Shown one piece after another: positions 1-9,183 of a stretch of 64,000 nt of DNA (its first letter is position 1; the number at the start of each line of letters is the position of its first letter). Made by a program: the position numbers and the translations under genes. The stretch comes from an uncultured Opitutaceae bacterium (GTDB taxonomy: Bacteria > Verrucomicrobiota > Verrucomicrobiia > Opitutales > Opitutaceae): contig CAIOZY010000025.1 of assembly GCA_903862935.1 (NCBI GenBank), positions 62,001-126,000 of the forward strand, read 5' to 3'. The notes beneath the pieces were generated by a model. That model ran no database searches and had not been told where the DNA came from. It worked only from the letters and a program-made list of their open reading frames with translations.

Positions 1-393
1 CGCCGTGACGAGCATCGCCGTCGTAGTCGTCTTGCCGTGGGAGCCGCAGACGGCGACAAGCTTCAGGCCCCGCACCGCCTCCGCCAGGACCTCGCCGCGG
101 CGCGCCACCGGCACGCCGCGGGCGGCGGCGGCCGAGAGGCCGGGATGGCCCGGGTGGATCGCCGACGAGCGCACCGCAAGGGCGCAGCCGTCCGGCATCG
201 GCCCGACCCGGATCCCGTCCTTGTGGAGCAGCCCGGCGACCTCCCCCGACAGGGCGTCGTCCTCGCCGCTCACCTCAAACCCCGACTGGGCCAGATAGAT
301 CGCAAGCGGCGCCATGCCGGTGCCGCCGACCCCCAGGCAGTGGATGCTCCGGCCTATTTCCGGGAGAAGCTGTTGGGGGGCTGTCCGGTCCAT
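1..393 (-). CDS. murC: UDP-N-acetylmuramate--L-alanine ligase, N-terminal part (runs off left edge)
   Basis: MurC adds L-alanine to UDP-MurNAc in the cytoplasm, the first amino-acid step of peptidoglycan precursor synthesis. Only about 131 N-terminal residues lie in the window. The Rossmann-like motif HCLGVGGTGMAPLA is near residue 19 and the Mur-ligase P-loop CGSHGKTTTTAM is near residue 115, which together identify MurC rather than MurD, E or F. The ATG at 393 lies 4 bases after the murG stop, so it is co-transcribed at the end of the dcw run seen here. No Shine-Dalgarno is visible. The identification is firm; only the length is cut by the window edge. Confidence 0.95.
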   Translation of the reverse strand, partial: MDRTAPQQLLPEIGRSIHCLGVGGTGMAPLAIYLAQSGFEVSGEDDALSGEVAGLLHKDGIRVGPMPDGCALAVRSSAIHPGHPGLSAAAARGVPVARRGEVLAEAVRGLKLVAVCGSHGKTTTTAMLVTA

Positions 394-397
394 GGCT

Positions 398-1549
398 TCA
401 GGCCGCGATCTTCAGCCCGCGCGTGCTGGCCGCCCGCTCGCCGGCGATCTCCTCGAGGTCCCGCAGCATGACCTCGAGCGAATTGGCCCGGTCCATGCGC
501 TGGAGGTTCGCCCGAAACTTCCGCAGCAGCCAGTCGTTGAAGATGACGTCGAGCACCTCGGCCTGCAGCCCCCCGATCATCGCCTGGTCGACGACGACCC
601 CGCCGCCCTGGTGCTCGAAGAAGGCGGCGTTCAGGCTCTGGTGGTCGTCGGCCGCGTGCGGGTACGGGACGAGGATCGCCGGGGTCTCGCAGCGGATCAG
701 CTCGGCCAGGGTGCCCGCGCCGGCCCGGGAGACCACAAGGTCTGCCGCGGAGAGAAGCTCGGCCATCCGGTCGCTGAACGGCACGAAGATCGCGCGCACG
801 GGGGAGGCCGCCTTGGTCTTAAGGGCCTCATGGATCTCGGGTTCCCCCTTGCCCAGGCCGGTCAGGCCGTACACTTGGATCCCCTCCGCCGCGAAGACGG
901 CGACCTGGGAGCGGATCCAGGCATTCAGGGCGGAAGCGCCCTGGCTTCCACCCAGGACGGCGAGCACCTTCTGGTTGGGGTCCAACCCGAGTGCGGCCCG
1001 CGCCTCGGCCCGGGGAAGTTTCGCGATCTCGCGGCGCACCGGAAGGCCCACGTGCCGGGTCGCGCCGGCTCCCGCCGAGGCCAGCCGCACGCCCAGGGGA
1101 AGGTAGACCCTCTGGGCGAACCGGCTCAGGGTGCGGATCGCAAGGCCCGGGGCCCGGTTCGACTCGTGGAGGGCCACGGGAATCCGGGCCAGGCGGCCTG
1201 CCAGGACGACCGCCGCGGAGGTGAACCCGCCGAAACCGACGATCACGTCGGGGCGCCAGCGGGCGACGAGCCTCAGGCAGAAGACGAGCGCCTGGGCCTG
1301 GGAGAAGATGCACCGCACAAGCGCGATCGGGCGCCACGAGAAGGCCGTTCCCGGCATCCGCTCGAAGCGCAGCTCGGGGTACTTTTCGCTCAGGCGCGCA
1401 TCCACCCGCTTGCGGCTGATGAGGAGGACCGACTCGTGCCCCCGCTCCGCCAGGCCCTCGGCCAGGGCGATCCCCGGTGACAGGTGCCCGCCGGTCCCCC
1501 CGCAGGAGATCAGGAACCGGCGAGCTCCGGGCTGCGTCGGGGGGCTCAC
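398..1549 (-). CDS. murG: UDP-GlcNAc--undecaprenyl-PP-MurNAc-pentapeptide GlcNAc transferase MurG
   Basis: MurG is the peripheral inner-membrane glycosyltransferase that turns lipid I into lipid II. The N-terminus has the glycine-rich ISCGGTGGHLSPG (near residue 15), and the C-terminal half has the GT-B donor-site region with LVVSRAGAGTLAEL. The length is 383 residues, normal for the family. The frame is open far upstream, but the GTG at 1549 is the best start: it overlaps the ftsW stop as GTGA and is preceded by a strong GGGAGGTG Shine-Dalgarno. This implies translational coupling to ftsW. It is followed 4 bases later by murC. Confidence 0.95.
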   Translation of the reverse strand: MSPPTQPGARRFLISCGGTGGHLSPGIALAEGLAERGHESVLLISRKRVDARLSEKYPELRFERMPGTAFSWRPIALVRCIFSQAQALVFCLRLVARWRPDVIVGFGGFTSAAVVLAGRLARIPVALHESNRAPGLAIRTLSRFAQRVYLPLGVRLASAGAGATRHVGLPVRREIAKLPRAEARAALGLDPNQKVLAVLGGSQGASALNAWIRSQVAVFAAEGIQVYGLTGLGKGEPEIHEALKTKAASPVRAIFVPFSDRMAELLSAADLVVSRAGAGTLAELIRCETPAILVPYPHAADDHQSLNAAFFEHQGGGVVVDQAMIGGLQAEVLDVIFNDWLLRKFRANLQRMDRANSLEVMLRDLEEIAGERAASTRGLKIAA

Positions 1550-2712
1550 CCGAGCACCTCCCTCATGGCCCGGCCCCCGGGCGGCAGCGCGACCCGGGCC
1601 CAGGTGCGGGCGGTGTTGATCAGGACCCCGACCAGGAGCCCCATCAAGAGCAGGTTCGACAACCCCGCGCTGATGAACGGAAGCGACATGCCCTTTGTGG
1701 GGAAGACCCCGGTGACAACCCCCAGGTTGACGACCGCCTGCAGGCAGATGAGCAGGAGGCACCCGGCGGCCAACAGGAAATGGAACAGGTTGGGCGCCCG
1801 CCTCAGGTGCATGATCCCCGCGACGAAGATCGTCGCGAAGACGGCGACAACGCCCAGGGTGTACCAAAGCCCCAGCTCCTCCCCGACGACCGCGAAGATG
1901 AAGTCGGTGTGGGCTTCCGGCAGGAAGCTGTCCTGCTGGCGTCCCTGCCCGAGCCCGACCCCGTCGGTCCCGCCGGCGGCGAAGGCCGCCAGGGACTGGT
2001 ACAATTGGTAGGTTCCGCCCTGCTTGTTGCCCTCGACGTCGAGGAAGGCCGTGAAGCGGCGCATGCGGTTGGGGTTGTGCATGACCGCGAGCGAGAAGGC
2101 CAGCACCGCCGCCAGGACCGTGGGAACGATGTAGCGCCACTTCGCCCCGGCGAGGAACAGCAGCGACAGGCCCACAGCGAGCGTCAGGGCGGCCGTCCCG
2201 AAATCGGGCTCAAGCAGGATCATCCCGCCAAAGGCCCCCGTGATCCCGAGGGGATAGAGGTAGCCGCGCCGGAACTCCCCCAGGCGGGTCTGGACAACCG
2301 AAAGGTAGTGGGCCAGGCAGAACACCATCGCCAGCTTCGCAAACTCCGAGACCTGCAGCCGCGCGGCCCCGTACCCGAGCCAGCGGCGGCTGCCCTTGAC
2401 CGAGACCCCGAGGTGGGGAACCAGGACGAGCGCAAGCAACACCAGCATCGCCCCGGCGACCCACCAGGCGTACCGGCGGGCGTAGTCGAGGTTGATCCGG
2501 CTCATGACGAAGCACAGGATCGCCGCGGCGCCGACCCCTCCGAGCTGCTTGCCCAGGTAGTAGTAGGGCCCCTGCTTGAAGGAGGCGCTCGCGCTGAACA
2601 GAATTGTCAGCCCCAGGATAGTCAGGGCTACCGCGCAGACGACGATCACCGCCACCGGGTCCGGGACGAACCGCGTGCGTGCGGCGTCGGCGGGCTTGGA
2701 AGGCGGGAGCAT
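1546..2712 (-). CDS. ftsW: Peptidoglycan glycosyltransferase FtsW (SEDS family)
   Basis: A polytopic membrane protein of 388 residues with about ten hydrophobic segments. SEDS proteins polymerise lipid II into glycan strands; FtsW does this at the septum with its partner FtsI, encoded upstream in the same cluster. Family landmarks are KGSRRWLG, a QVSEFAKL motif (usually QPSE), LLEPDFGTA, and the C-terminal AHTDFIFAVVGEELG and SLPFISAG. Location between the LysM gene and murG in the dcw cluster supports FtsW over RodA. There is no Shine-Dalgarno before the ATG. The 3' end overlaps the murG start by 3 bases. Confidence 0.95.
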   Translation of the reverse strand: MLPPSKPADAARTRFVPDPVAVIVVCAVALTILGLTILFSASASFKQGPYYYLGKQLGGVGAAAILCFVMSRINLDYARRYAWWVAGAMLVLLALVLVPHLGVSVKGSRRWLGYGAARLQVSEFAKLAMVFCLAHYLSVVQTRLGEFRRGYLYPLGITGAFGGMILLEPDFGTAALTLAVGLSLLFLAGAKWRYIVPTVLAAVLAFSLAVMHNPNRMRRFTAFLDVEGNKQGGTYQLYQSLAAFAAGGTDGVGLGQGRQQDSFLPEAHTDFIFAVVGEELGLWYTLGVVAVFATIFVAGIMHLRRAPNLFHFLLAAGCLLLICLQAVVNLGVVTGVFPTKGMSLPFISAGLSNLLLMGLLVGVLINTARTWARVALPPGGRAMREVLG

Positions 2713-2737
2713 GTCGGGTGCAGCAAAGCGGTGGGGG

Positions 2738-3661
2738 CTACTTCGCCGGCGCCGGCTGGCCGGGCGAGGCCTCGATCTTGATCACCGGCACGTCAGAGTC
2801 GGCGGCCGGCTTGAGCCCGGCTCCCAGGTCGGAGGACGGGGCGGGCGCCGGCGCCGGGGACGGCGAGATCGTGGGGAAGGCCGCGGGCTTTGCCGCGGCG
2901 GGCTCGGGCTTGGGGTTGCCCGCGGCGGCCTTCGGCGCGCGCGCGGCCGGGGCGCGGCCGCCTGCCGGGATCGCCAGCTCGAGTCCGGGGTGGACCGTCT
3001 TCGGGTCGGAGATCGCGTTCAGGGCGGCCAGGGCGCCGAGCTTGACCCCGTACTGGCGGGCGATCGACCCCAGGGTCTCACCCGGCTTGACGACGTGCTT
3101 CAAGTTGCCGGCAACCGGGGCCGCGCTTCCGGAGGCGGAGGGAGCGGGCGCCGGGAACGAGGCGGAGGCCGTCTCCGCGGGCAGAGCCCGGGAGGGGATG
3201 ACGAGCCGCTGGCCCAGCTGCAGGGTGGCGCCGGGCTTGAGATTGTTGGCCGCCGCAAGCTCGGAGATCTTGAGATGGTTTTTCTTCGCGACGAGCCACA
3301 GGCTGTCCCCGCGGCTCACCGTGTAAGCGGTCGCCGGGGTGACCCCGGTGACCGGCTGGGACTGGAGGGCGGAGGCCGCCGGCGTCCCCGGCCGGGTCGG
3401 CGTGTAGAACGAGCCCGCGGCCGGGGCGGGCTCGGGGGCCGCAGCCACGGGGGCCGTGATCGGCGCAGGCTCCGGGCCCGCGACCGGGGCGGTGATGGCC
3501 GGGGCGGCCGTCTCAGGGGCGGGGGCCGGGGCCGCGGCCGGGCTGGCCGCGGGGGCGGCTGTCTCGGCCGAGCTCTTGCTGCAGCCCGGGTTCGCGAAGA
3601 TCAGCAGCAGTGCTATGGCGTGGACGCCCGCCACGATGCCGAAAATTTTGAGTATTTTCAT
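2738..3661 (-). CDS. LysM-repeat, Ala/Pro-rich envelope protein (probable lipoprotein)
   Basis: A 307-residue protein that probably binds peptidoglycan in the periplasm. The N-terminal hydrophobic segment (residues 7-24) is followed by NPGC at Cys27; this resembles a lipobox, though Asn and Pro before the Gly are not canonical, so lipidation is uncertain. A long Ala/Pro linker (residues 31-110) leads to two LysM domains, about residues 113-156 (YTVSRGDSLWLVA) and 189-232 (HVVKPGETLGSIA), then another low-complexity Ala/Pro tail. LysM domains bind GlcNAc-rich glycan. The gene sits between murD and ftsW in one direction, suggesting a role tied to septal or wall synthesis. Gene name and exact function are unknown. 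Confidence 0.88.
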   Translation of the reverse strand: MKILKIFGIVAGVHAIALLLIFANPGCSKSSAETAAPAASPAAAPAPAPETAAPAITAPVAGPEPAPITAPVAAAPEPAPAAGSFYTPTRPGTPAASALQSQPVTGVTPATAYTVSRGDSLWLVAKKNHLKISELAAANNLKPGATLQLGQRLVIPSRALPAETASASFPAPAPSASGSAAPVAGNLKHVVKPGETLGSIARQYGVKLGALAALNAISDPKTVHPGLELAIPAGGRAPAARAPKAAAGNPKPEPAAAKPAAFPTISPSPAPAPAPSSDLGAGLKPAADSDVPVIKIEASPGQPAPAK

Positions 3662-3699
3662 GGTTGAATCCTGGATGGAGGGTTGGGTCTAAAAGGGCT

Positions 3700-5001
3700 C
3701 TAGTGCGAAGCGGCCGGCGCCGCGAGGATTTGTTCGCGCACGAGGCGCTCGAACTGGTCCCCGCGGTCCTCGTAGCTGCGGAACATGTCGAAACTGGCGA
3801 AGGCGGGGCTCAGCAGCACATGGTCGCCCGGGCCCGCGCAGGCCGCGGCGCGGCGCACGGCGTCGGAGAGGCTCGCGCACTCGGTGAAGGCGGCCCCCGC
3901 GGCCGCCAGGCCGCGGGCCAGCTCCTGCCGGGTCTCGCCGATCAGGAAGGCCTTCCTGACCCGGGGCGCGACCCGGCGGGCGAACCCGGCGATGTCGCCC
4001 CCCTTGGCCCTGCCGCCGGCAATCAGAAGTACGGGCCGGTCGAACCGGCCCAGCGCGGCCTCGACCGCGTGGAAGTTGGTCGCCTTCGAGTCGTTCCAGT
4101 ACATCACCCCGTCGGCCTCGCCCACCCGGGCCAGGCGGTGCCGGCCGAGCCGGAAGGTCCGGGCAGCCGCGTAGAGGGCGGCCGGGTCGAGCCCGGAGGA
4201 GCGCCACCAGGCCTCGGCCAGGATGAAGTTCTCGCGCTGGGGGTAGTCGGCGAAAACGGTGCCCGACAGGGCCGAGTCGGGGGGCTGCCCCTCGGTCGCC
4301 ACCCATTCAGCCGAAAACTGCGGAAGGCCCGTCATGCCCGCCCGGAGCCTGGCCTCCTGGAACGCGCGCACGGAGCTGCCCGCGAAGACCCGGTCGGACC
4401 GCGCGGCAAGGCAGGCCTTGGCGCCGAAGTACCGGTCCATGTCGCCGTGGCGCTCCAGGTGATCCTCGGCGAAGTTGGTCCACAGGGTCGCGTCGGCCTG
4501 GAAGTGCTCCATCGTCTCGGCCTGGAAGGAGCTCACCTCGCACACCGCCGTCATGTCCTCGGCCCCGCCGTCGGCGGCGGCCGCGAGCCTGCAGAAGGCG
4601 TGGCCGACGTTTCCCGCCACCCGCGCGCCCCGCCCCAGGCTCAGCAGGGCGTGCGTGAGAAATTCCGTCAGGGTCGTCTTCCCGTTCGTGCCCGTGATCG
4701 CGATCACGCGGCCCCGCCAGAAAACGGAGGCAAAGTCCAGCTCCCCCAGGCACAGGCAGCCGGCGGCCCGGGCCCGCTCGAGCCATGGATGCCCCGGAGA
4801 AAATCCCGGCGAGAAGACCACCAACCGGTGCCCGGCGGCCGCGGCGGCCGTGAACTCCAGCCCCCGCGCGTCGTACGAAATCCCCTCGCGGCCCAGGGCC
4901 CCGAGGAGAGCGCGCACCCCCTGCCCGCTCTCGCCCTCGCCCAGGATCGCGACGGGGCGGGAGAGGTGGTGGGCCAGGAAGTTGGGGGGGCTTAAGACCA
5001 T
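3700..5001 (-). CDS. murD: UDP-N-acetylmuramoyl-L-alanine--D-glutamate ligase
   Basis: A cytoplasmic ATP-dependent ligase adding D-Glu to UDP-MurNAc-L-Ala. The N-terminal domain begins VAILGEGESGQGV (near residue 18). The central P-loop is AITGTNGKTTLTEF (near residue 100). The C-terminal domain has the MurD motif YWNDSKATN and a late SPAFASFDMF. The length of 433 residues is normal. The same frame is open well upstream through mraY, but the ATG at 5001, 5 bases after the mraY stop, gives the standard N-terminus. It is co-directional with mraY and the LysM gene. Confidence 0.95.
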   Translation of the reverse strand: MVLSPPNFLAHHLSRPVAILGEGESGQGVRALLGALGREGISYDARGLEFTAAAAAGHRLVVFSPGFSPGHPWLERARAAGCLCLGELDFASVFWRGRVIAITGTNGKTTLTEFLTHALLSLGRGARVAGNVGHAFCRLAAAADGGAEDMTAVCEVSSFQAETMEHFQADATLWTNFAEDHLERHGDMDRYFGAKACLAARSDRVFAGSSVRAFQEARLRAGMTGLPQFSAEWVATEGQPPDSALSGTVFADYPQRENFILAEAWWRSSGLDPAALYAAARTFRLGRHRLARVGEADGVMYWNDSKATNFHAVEAALGRFDRPVLLIAGGRAKGGDIAGFARRVAPRVRKAFLIGETRQELARGLAAAGAAFTECASLSDAVRRAAACAGPGDHVLLSPAFASFDMFRSYEDRGDQFERLVREQILAAPAASH

Positions 5002-5006
5002 TGTGT

Positions 5007-6119
5007 TCAGCGCAGCTTGAGGGTTCCCAGGCCGGCCAGGGCAAAGAAAAGCGACAGGATCCAGAAGCGCAGGACGACCTTGGTCTCCGGCCAGCCCTTC
5101 CTCTGGAAGTGGTGGTGGATCGGCGCCATCAGGAAGAACCGCTTGCCCTCGCCCGAGGCCCGGCGGGTCGCCTTGAAGTAGCCGACCTGCACGATGACCG
5201 ACAGCGCCTCCCAGACGAAGACCCCGCCGACAATGACCAGCGTCAAGGGCTGCTGCACCATGAAGGCGATCAGCCCGATCAGCCCCCCCAGGGCGAGGGA
5301 GCCGGTGTCGCCCATGAAGACCTCCGCCGGATAGGAGTTGTACCACAGGAAGGCCATCCCCGCCCCGACGATCGATCCGCAGACGACCGTCAGCTCCCCG
5401 GTGCCGGGCACGGAGCTGATGAGCAGGTACTCGGCGATCTTCACGTTGCCGGCCGCATAGGCCATGATCCCGTAGACCAGCGCCACCGTAATCGTGCAGC
5501 CGATCGCGAGCCCGTCCAGGCCGTCCGTCAGGTTGATCGCGTTGGAGAAGCCCACGAGCCACAGGTAGACCAGAAGGAACAGCGCGGCAACCGGCAGGCT
5601 CGCGATCACGGGGTGCTTGACGAAGGGCACCCACAGTTCGCCAATCTTCTTCGCGCTCATCGGATGCAGCAGCAGGAGCGCCACCGCGGCCACCGTGATC
5701 AGGGTCTGCCAGAGGATCTTCTCTCCGGAGGAGATGCCGTCGCGGCTCTTGCGGACGACCTTCAGGTAGTCGTCCCGGAATCCGACGGCCGTCAGGGCCG
5801 CGTACACGAAAAGGGCGACGAAGGTCCAGATGTTGGGCGCGGCCCACAAAAACGAGCTCAGGAACACGCTTCCGAAGATGATCAGCCCACCCATCGTCGG
5901 GGTGTTCTTCTTGTCGAAGCGCTGGGCTAGGTCTCCCGTCCGGTCGTCGTCGTAGTGCTGCCCGAACTTGAGCCGCCTCAGCCACCTGATGAGGATCGGG
6001 CCGATGATGAAGCCGATCAGGGCCGCCGTGGCCGCGGCGAAGAGCGCCCGCACCGTGATGTAGCGCAGGACGCGAAGCGGCCCGAAGTGGCTCTCGAGAC
6101 TGGCCAGATAGCTCAGCAT
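5007..6119 (-). CDS. mraY: Phospho-N-acetylmuramoyl-pentapeptide-transferase MraY
   Basis: An integral membrane enzyme of 370 residues with about ten transmembrane segments. It transfers phospho-MurNAc-pentapeptide to undecaprenyl phosphate to make lipid I. Diagnostic motifs are NTPTMGG near residue 73, NAINLTDGLDGLA with the catalytic aspartates in the middle, MGDTGSLALGG, and the C-terminal PIHHHFQRKGWPE. It starts 15 bases after the murF stop and is followed immediately by murD, the common dcw order. Confidence 0.97.
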   Translation of the reverse strand: MLSYLASLESHFGPLRVLRYITVRALFAAATAALIGFIIGPILIRWLRRLKFGQHYDDDRTGDLAQRFDKKNTPTMGGLIIFGSVFLSSFLWAAPNIWTFVALFVYAALTAVGFRDDYLKVVRKSRDGISSGEKILWQTLITVAAVALLLLHPMSAKKIGELWVPFVKHPVIASLPVAALFLLVYLWLVGFSNAINLTDGLDGLAIGCTITVALVYGIMAYAAGNVKIAEYLLISSVPGTGELTVVCGSIVGAGMAFLWYNSYPAEVFMGDTGSLALGGLIGLIAFMVQQPLTLVIVGGVFVWEALSVIVQVGYFKATRRASGEGKRFFLMAPIHHHFQRKGWPETKVVLRFWILSLFFALAGLGTLKLR

Positions 6120-6134
6120 GGTGTGTACGCCCCC

Positions 6135-7541
6135 TTAGTGGGGAACCGCCCCCCCGGCGTGCGCGACCCGCTCCAATTGCCACCGGCGGCTGCCCTTCAC
6201 GAAGATCGCACCCCTGAATTGCGCCACGCGCCCGGACAATTCCGAGGCCTCCCCCGCGACGTGGACCTGCTCCTCGGAGGCGCCGCCCTCGCGCGCGCCC
6301 GCGGCGATATCGGCGGCCCTCTCGCCGACGGCGAAGAGCTGGTCGTCGGGCCGCAGGCCGACGCTTCGCCCGAGTTCCCGGTGGAACTTGGCTGAGCCGG
6401 CCCCGAGTTCCTCCATGCACCCCAGGACAAAAAGCCTCGGCATCTCCTCCGGGGCGATTGCGCGGAACGCGGCCAGGGCGTCCTCCATCGCGGCGGGGTT
6501 CGCGTTGTAGCAGTCCAGGTACAGGAGCCGCCCGTCCTCGCGCCGGACCTCACCCCTCATCGGCGCCGGCTGCCATGTGCGCAGCCGCTCGCGGATCAGC
6601 CGGGGCTCGATCCCGAGCCGGAGAGCCGCGCACAGGGCGAGCGCCGCGTTGTGCGCCATCCCGTCGGTGACCCGGCGAAGGACAAAGGGCTCCCCGCCGG
6701 CCGCGCCGCCCGCAACGTGAAGGAGCGTCTCATCACCCCGGTGCTCGACGGAGAAGATCATCCGGTCTGTGTGGACGCCGGCCGGCGCCGGAGGGGACCC
6801 GCAGCCGGTCCTCTCGACTGTGACGGACGGCACCGAGAGGTCCCGGAACGCGGCGAAGCGCCCGCACGAGGGTGGGTAGATCGCGATCCCTCCGGGGCGG
6901 GCGGCCGCCGGCAGGGCCACCTTCTCGCGGGCGACCCCCTCGAGGTCCCGAAGGTGCTCCAGGTGGGCCGGGGCGATCAGGGTGATGATCGCCACGTCCG
7001 GCTCGATCATGAGCGCCAGCGGGGGCATCTCGCCCGCCGCCCCGATGCCGGCCTCAACGACCGCGAATCGGTGAAAAGCCGGGTCGAGCCGGGTCAGCGT
7101 GAGGGGGACCCCGATGTGGTTGTTGAGGTTTGCCTCGGTCGCCAGGACCCTCCCCTCCCCGGTCCCGCCGAGGAGCAGCGCCAGGAGCTCCTTTGTGGAG
7201 GTCTTGCCCGCGCTGCCGGATATCCCGACGACTGGCCCCTTGAACCGGCGGCGGTTCGCCCGGGCGATCGCCTGGAAGGCCGCCAAGGGGTCGGCGACGA
7301 CGAGTTGGGGGATGTTGGAGCGCGGGTCGGCCGCGGAGACGAGCGCCGCGCTCGCCCCGGCCGCGGCGGCGGCCCCGAGGAAATCCCGGCCGTCGCGCTT
7401 TTCGGTCTTGAGGGCGACGAAGGCCTCCCCGGCCTTAAGCTGGCGGGTATCGGCCGAAAATCCACAGATCGGCCGGTCAGGCGTCTTTGTCCAGCTTCCC
7501 CCGGACTCGCTTGCCAGCAGCTGCGGATCGAAAAGCGGCAT
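6135..7541 (-). CDS. murF: UDP-MurNAc-tripeptide--D-alanyl-D-alanine ligase
   Basis: A cytoplasmic Mur ligase that adds D-Ala-D-Ala to complete the UDP-MurNAc-pentapeptide. The N-terminal domain has FSADTRQLKAGEAFVAL, typical of MurE and MurF, and the P-loop is GISGSAGKTSTKEL. DCYNANPAAMEDAL is the MurF-specific motif. The length from the ATG at 7541 is 468 residues. The frame is open 24 codons further up into murE, but 7541 has a purine-rich GGGGGA leader and lies 13 bases after the murE stop, so it is the better start. Confidence 0.95.
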   Translation of the reverse strand: MPLFDPQLLASESGGSWTKTPDRPICGFSADTRQLKAGEAFVALKTEKRDGRDFLGAAAAAGASAALVSAADPRSNIPQLVVADPLAAFQAIARANRRRFKGPVVGISGSAGKTSTKELLALLLGGTGEGRVLATEANLNNHIGVPLTLTRLDPAFHRFAVVEAGIGAAGEMPPLALMIEPDVAIITLIAPAHLEHLRDLEGVAREKVALPAAARPGGIAIYPPSCGRFAAFRDLSVPSVTVERTGCGSPPAPAGVHTDRMIFSVEHRGDETLLHVAGGAAGGEPFVLRRVTDGMAHNAALALCAALRLGIEPRLIRERLRTWQPAPMRGEVRREDGRLLYLDCYNANPAAMEDALAAFRAIAPEEMPRLFVLGCMEELGAGSAKFHRELGRSVGLRPDDQLFAVGERAADIAAGAREGGASEEQVHVAGEASELSGRVAQFRGAIFVKGSRRWQLERVAHAGGAVPH

Positions 7542-7554
7542 CGAGGTTCCCCCA

Positions 7555-9183
7555 TCAGGCTCCGCGGAGCGCCTTCGCCCCGAGCAGCTCCCGGGCGACC
7601 TGGCGGTCGTCAAACGGGATCACGGTGTCGGCGAACTCCTGGTAGCTCTCGTGGCCCTTGCCGGCGATCAGGACGCTGTCGCCCGGCCTGGCCTCGTCGA
7701 AGGCGAGGCTGATCGCCCTGCGGCGGTCTTCGATCCAGGCGATTTTCGCTGGGTGCAGCACCCCAGCCTTCATGTCGGAGAAGATCTGTGAGAGCGCCTC
7801 GGCTCGCGGGTTGTCCGCCGTGGCGAAGGCGAAGTCGGCCGCCTCCTGGACGGCCCTGACCATCAGGGGCCGCTTCGTGCGGTCGCGGTTGCCGCCGCAG
7901 CCGAAGACGACCAAAAGCCTCCCCGGCGTGATCGGCCGGAGCATGCCCAGCGCGTTTCGAAGCGCGTCGTCGGTGTGGGCGTAGTCGACAAAGACCCCGA
8001 AACCCTGGCCGGACTCGATCCGCTCCATGCGGCCGGGAACCCCCGGAAAGTCCCGCAGGCGCGGGAGGGCCGCTGCCGGATCCCGGCCCAGCGCCCAGAC
8101 GGCCGCGACGGCGGCGAGCAGATTGCTCACGTTGTAGCGGCCGACCAGTGGGGAGTCGACGGGGGCGCTTCCGCCGGGCCAGACCAGGCGGAAGGTCGAA
8201 CCCTTGGAGCCGAGGGAAACCGACTCGGCCCGCACCACGGCGGCCGGATCCTCCCCGAAGGTCACGAGCCTCGCGGCCGGGTTCGCGGCGCGCACCTCGC
8301 CGGCGAGCCTGCGACCGTACGGGTCGTCGATATTGATCACGGCGACCCCCGGTGCCGGACCGGTCCTGCCCGTGAACAGCCGGCTCTTCACCCCGTAGTA
8401 GGCCTCCATCGTCTTGTGGTAGTCGAGGTGGTCGCGGGTGAGGTTCGTGAAGACGGCGACCTCGTACTTCAGACCCAGGACCCGCTGCTGGTCGATCCCG
8501 TGGGAGCTGACCTCCATGACGGCGTGGGCGCAGCCGGCGTCGCGCATCTGGGCCATCATGCCGAAGATGTCGAGGGACTCCGGGGTCGTCCGGAAGGACG
8601 GCACGGTGCGGGCGCCCAGGTCGTAGTTGATGGTGCCGATCAGGCCGGCCCGGCGGCTGCCGCTCAGGAAGTGCCGGAGCAGGTGGGTCACGGTGGTCTT
8701 CCCGTTGGTGCCGGTGACGCCGAGCACCGAGAGCGCCTGGTCGGGGAACTTGTAGTAGCGCTGGGCAACACGGGCGAGCGTCGTGCGGGGGTCGGCCACC
8801 CGCACGAAGGCGACCCGGGACTGGGCGTGGCCCGGCAGGGACGATCCTATGACAGCGACCGCGCCGCGGGCGACCGCCTCGTCGACAAACCGGGCGCCGT
8901 CTGTCCGGCGCCCCCCCAGGGCGAAGAACACGTTGCCGGGAACGACCCGGCGGCTATCCAGCGCGATACCGGAGATGGGGCAGTCGAGGTCGCCCTTGCT
9001 GTCGAGAATCTCGTCGGGCCGGATGAAATCGGTCAGTTTAGGGGCCATGGAGACGAATCGGTTGAGGGCCCTCGACGCGCCGCGGGCCGGGCGGGATGCC
9101 CGGCTGGCCGCGCCCCCGGGGAAGGCCATCCGGGAGCCGAAGGCGTGGATCAGGGCGTGGTTCTGTGTGAGGTAGCCGATCAC
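7555..9183 (-). CDS. murE: UDP-MurNAc-L-Ala-D-Glu--meso-diaminopimelate ligase
   Basis: This ligase adds the third residue of the stem peptide. The P-loop GVTGTNGKTTVTHL and the motif ADNPRAEAL are visible; DNPR is characteristic of the diaminopimelate-adding subgroup, so the wall is predicted to be mDAP type. Two starts are possible. The GTG at 9183 overlaps the ftsI stop as GTGA and has a perfect AAGGAGG six bases upstream, giving 542 residues with a 45-residue non-conserved extension. The ATG at 9048 (MAPKLTDF) fits the usual family N-terminus but has no Shine-Dalgarno. The GTG is chosen for its ribosome binding site. Confidence 0.94.
   Translation of the reverse strand: MIGYLTQNHALIHAFGSRMAFPGGAASRASRPARGASRALNRFVSMAPKLTDFIRPDEILDSKGDLDCPISGIALDSRRVVPGNVFFALGGRRTDGARFVDEAVARGAVAVIGSSLPGHAQSRVAFVRVADPRTTLARVAQRYYKFPDQALSVLGVTGTNGKTTVTHLLRHFLSGSRRAGLIGTINYDLGARTVPSFRTTPESLDIFGMMAQMRDAGCAHAVMEVSSHGIDQQRVLGLKYEVAVFTNLTRDHLDYHKTMEAYYGVKSRLFTGRTGPAPGVAVINIDDPYGRRLAGEVRAANPAARLVTFGEDPAAVVRAESVSLGSKGSTFRLVWPGGSAPVDSPLVGRYNVSNLLAAVAAVWALGRDPAAALPRLRDFPGVPGRMERIESGQGFGVFVDYAHTDDALRNALGMLRPITPGRLLVVFGCGGNRDRTKRPLMVRAVQEAADFAFATADNPRAEALSQIFSDMKAGVLHPAKIAWIEDRRRAISLAFDEARPGDSVLIAGKGHESYQEFADTVIPFDDRQVARELLGAKALRGA

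Noticed and set aside
1550..2140. An upstream in-frame extension of murG through ftsW
   Set aside because: The extra sequence is a frame shadow of ftsW; the GTG at 1549 has a strong ribosome site and the conserved N-terminus.
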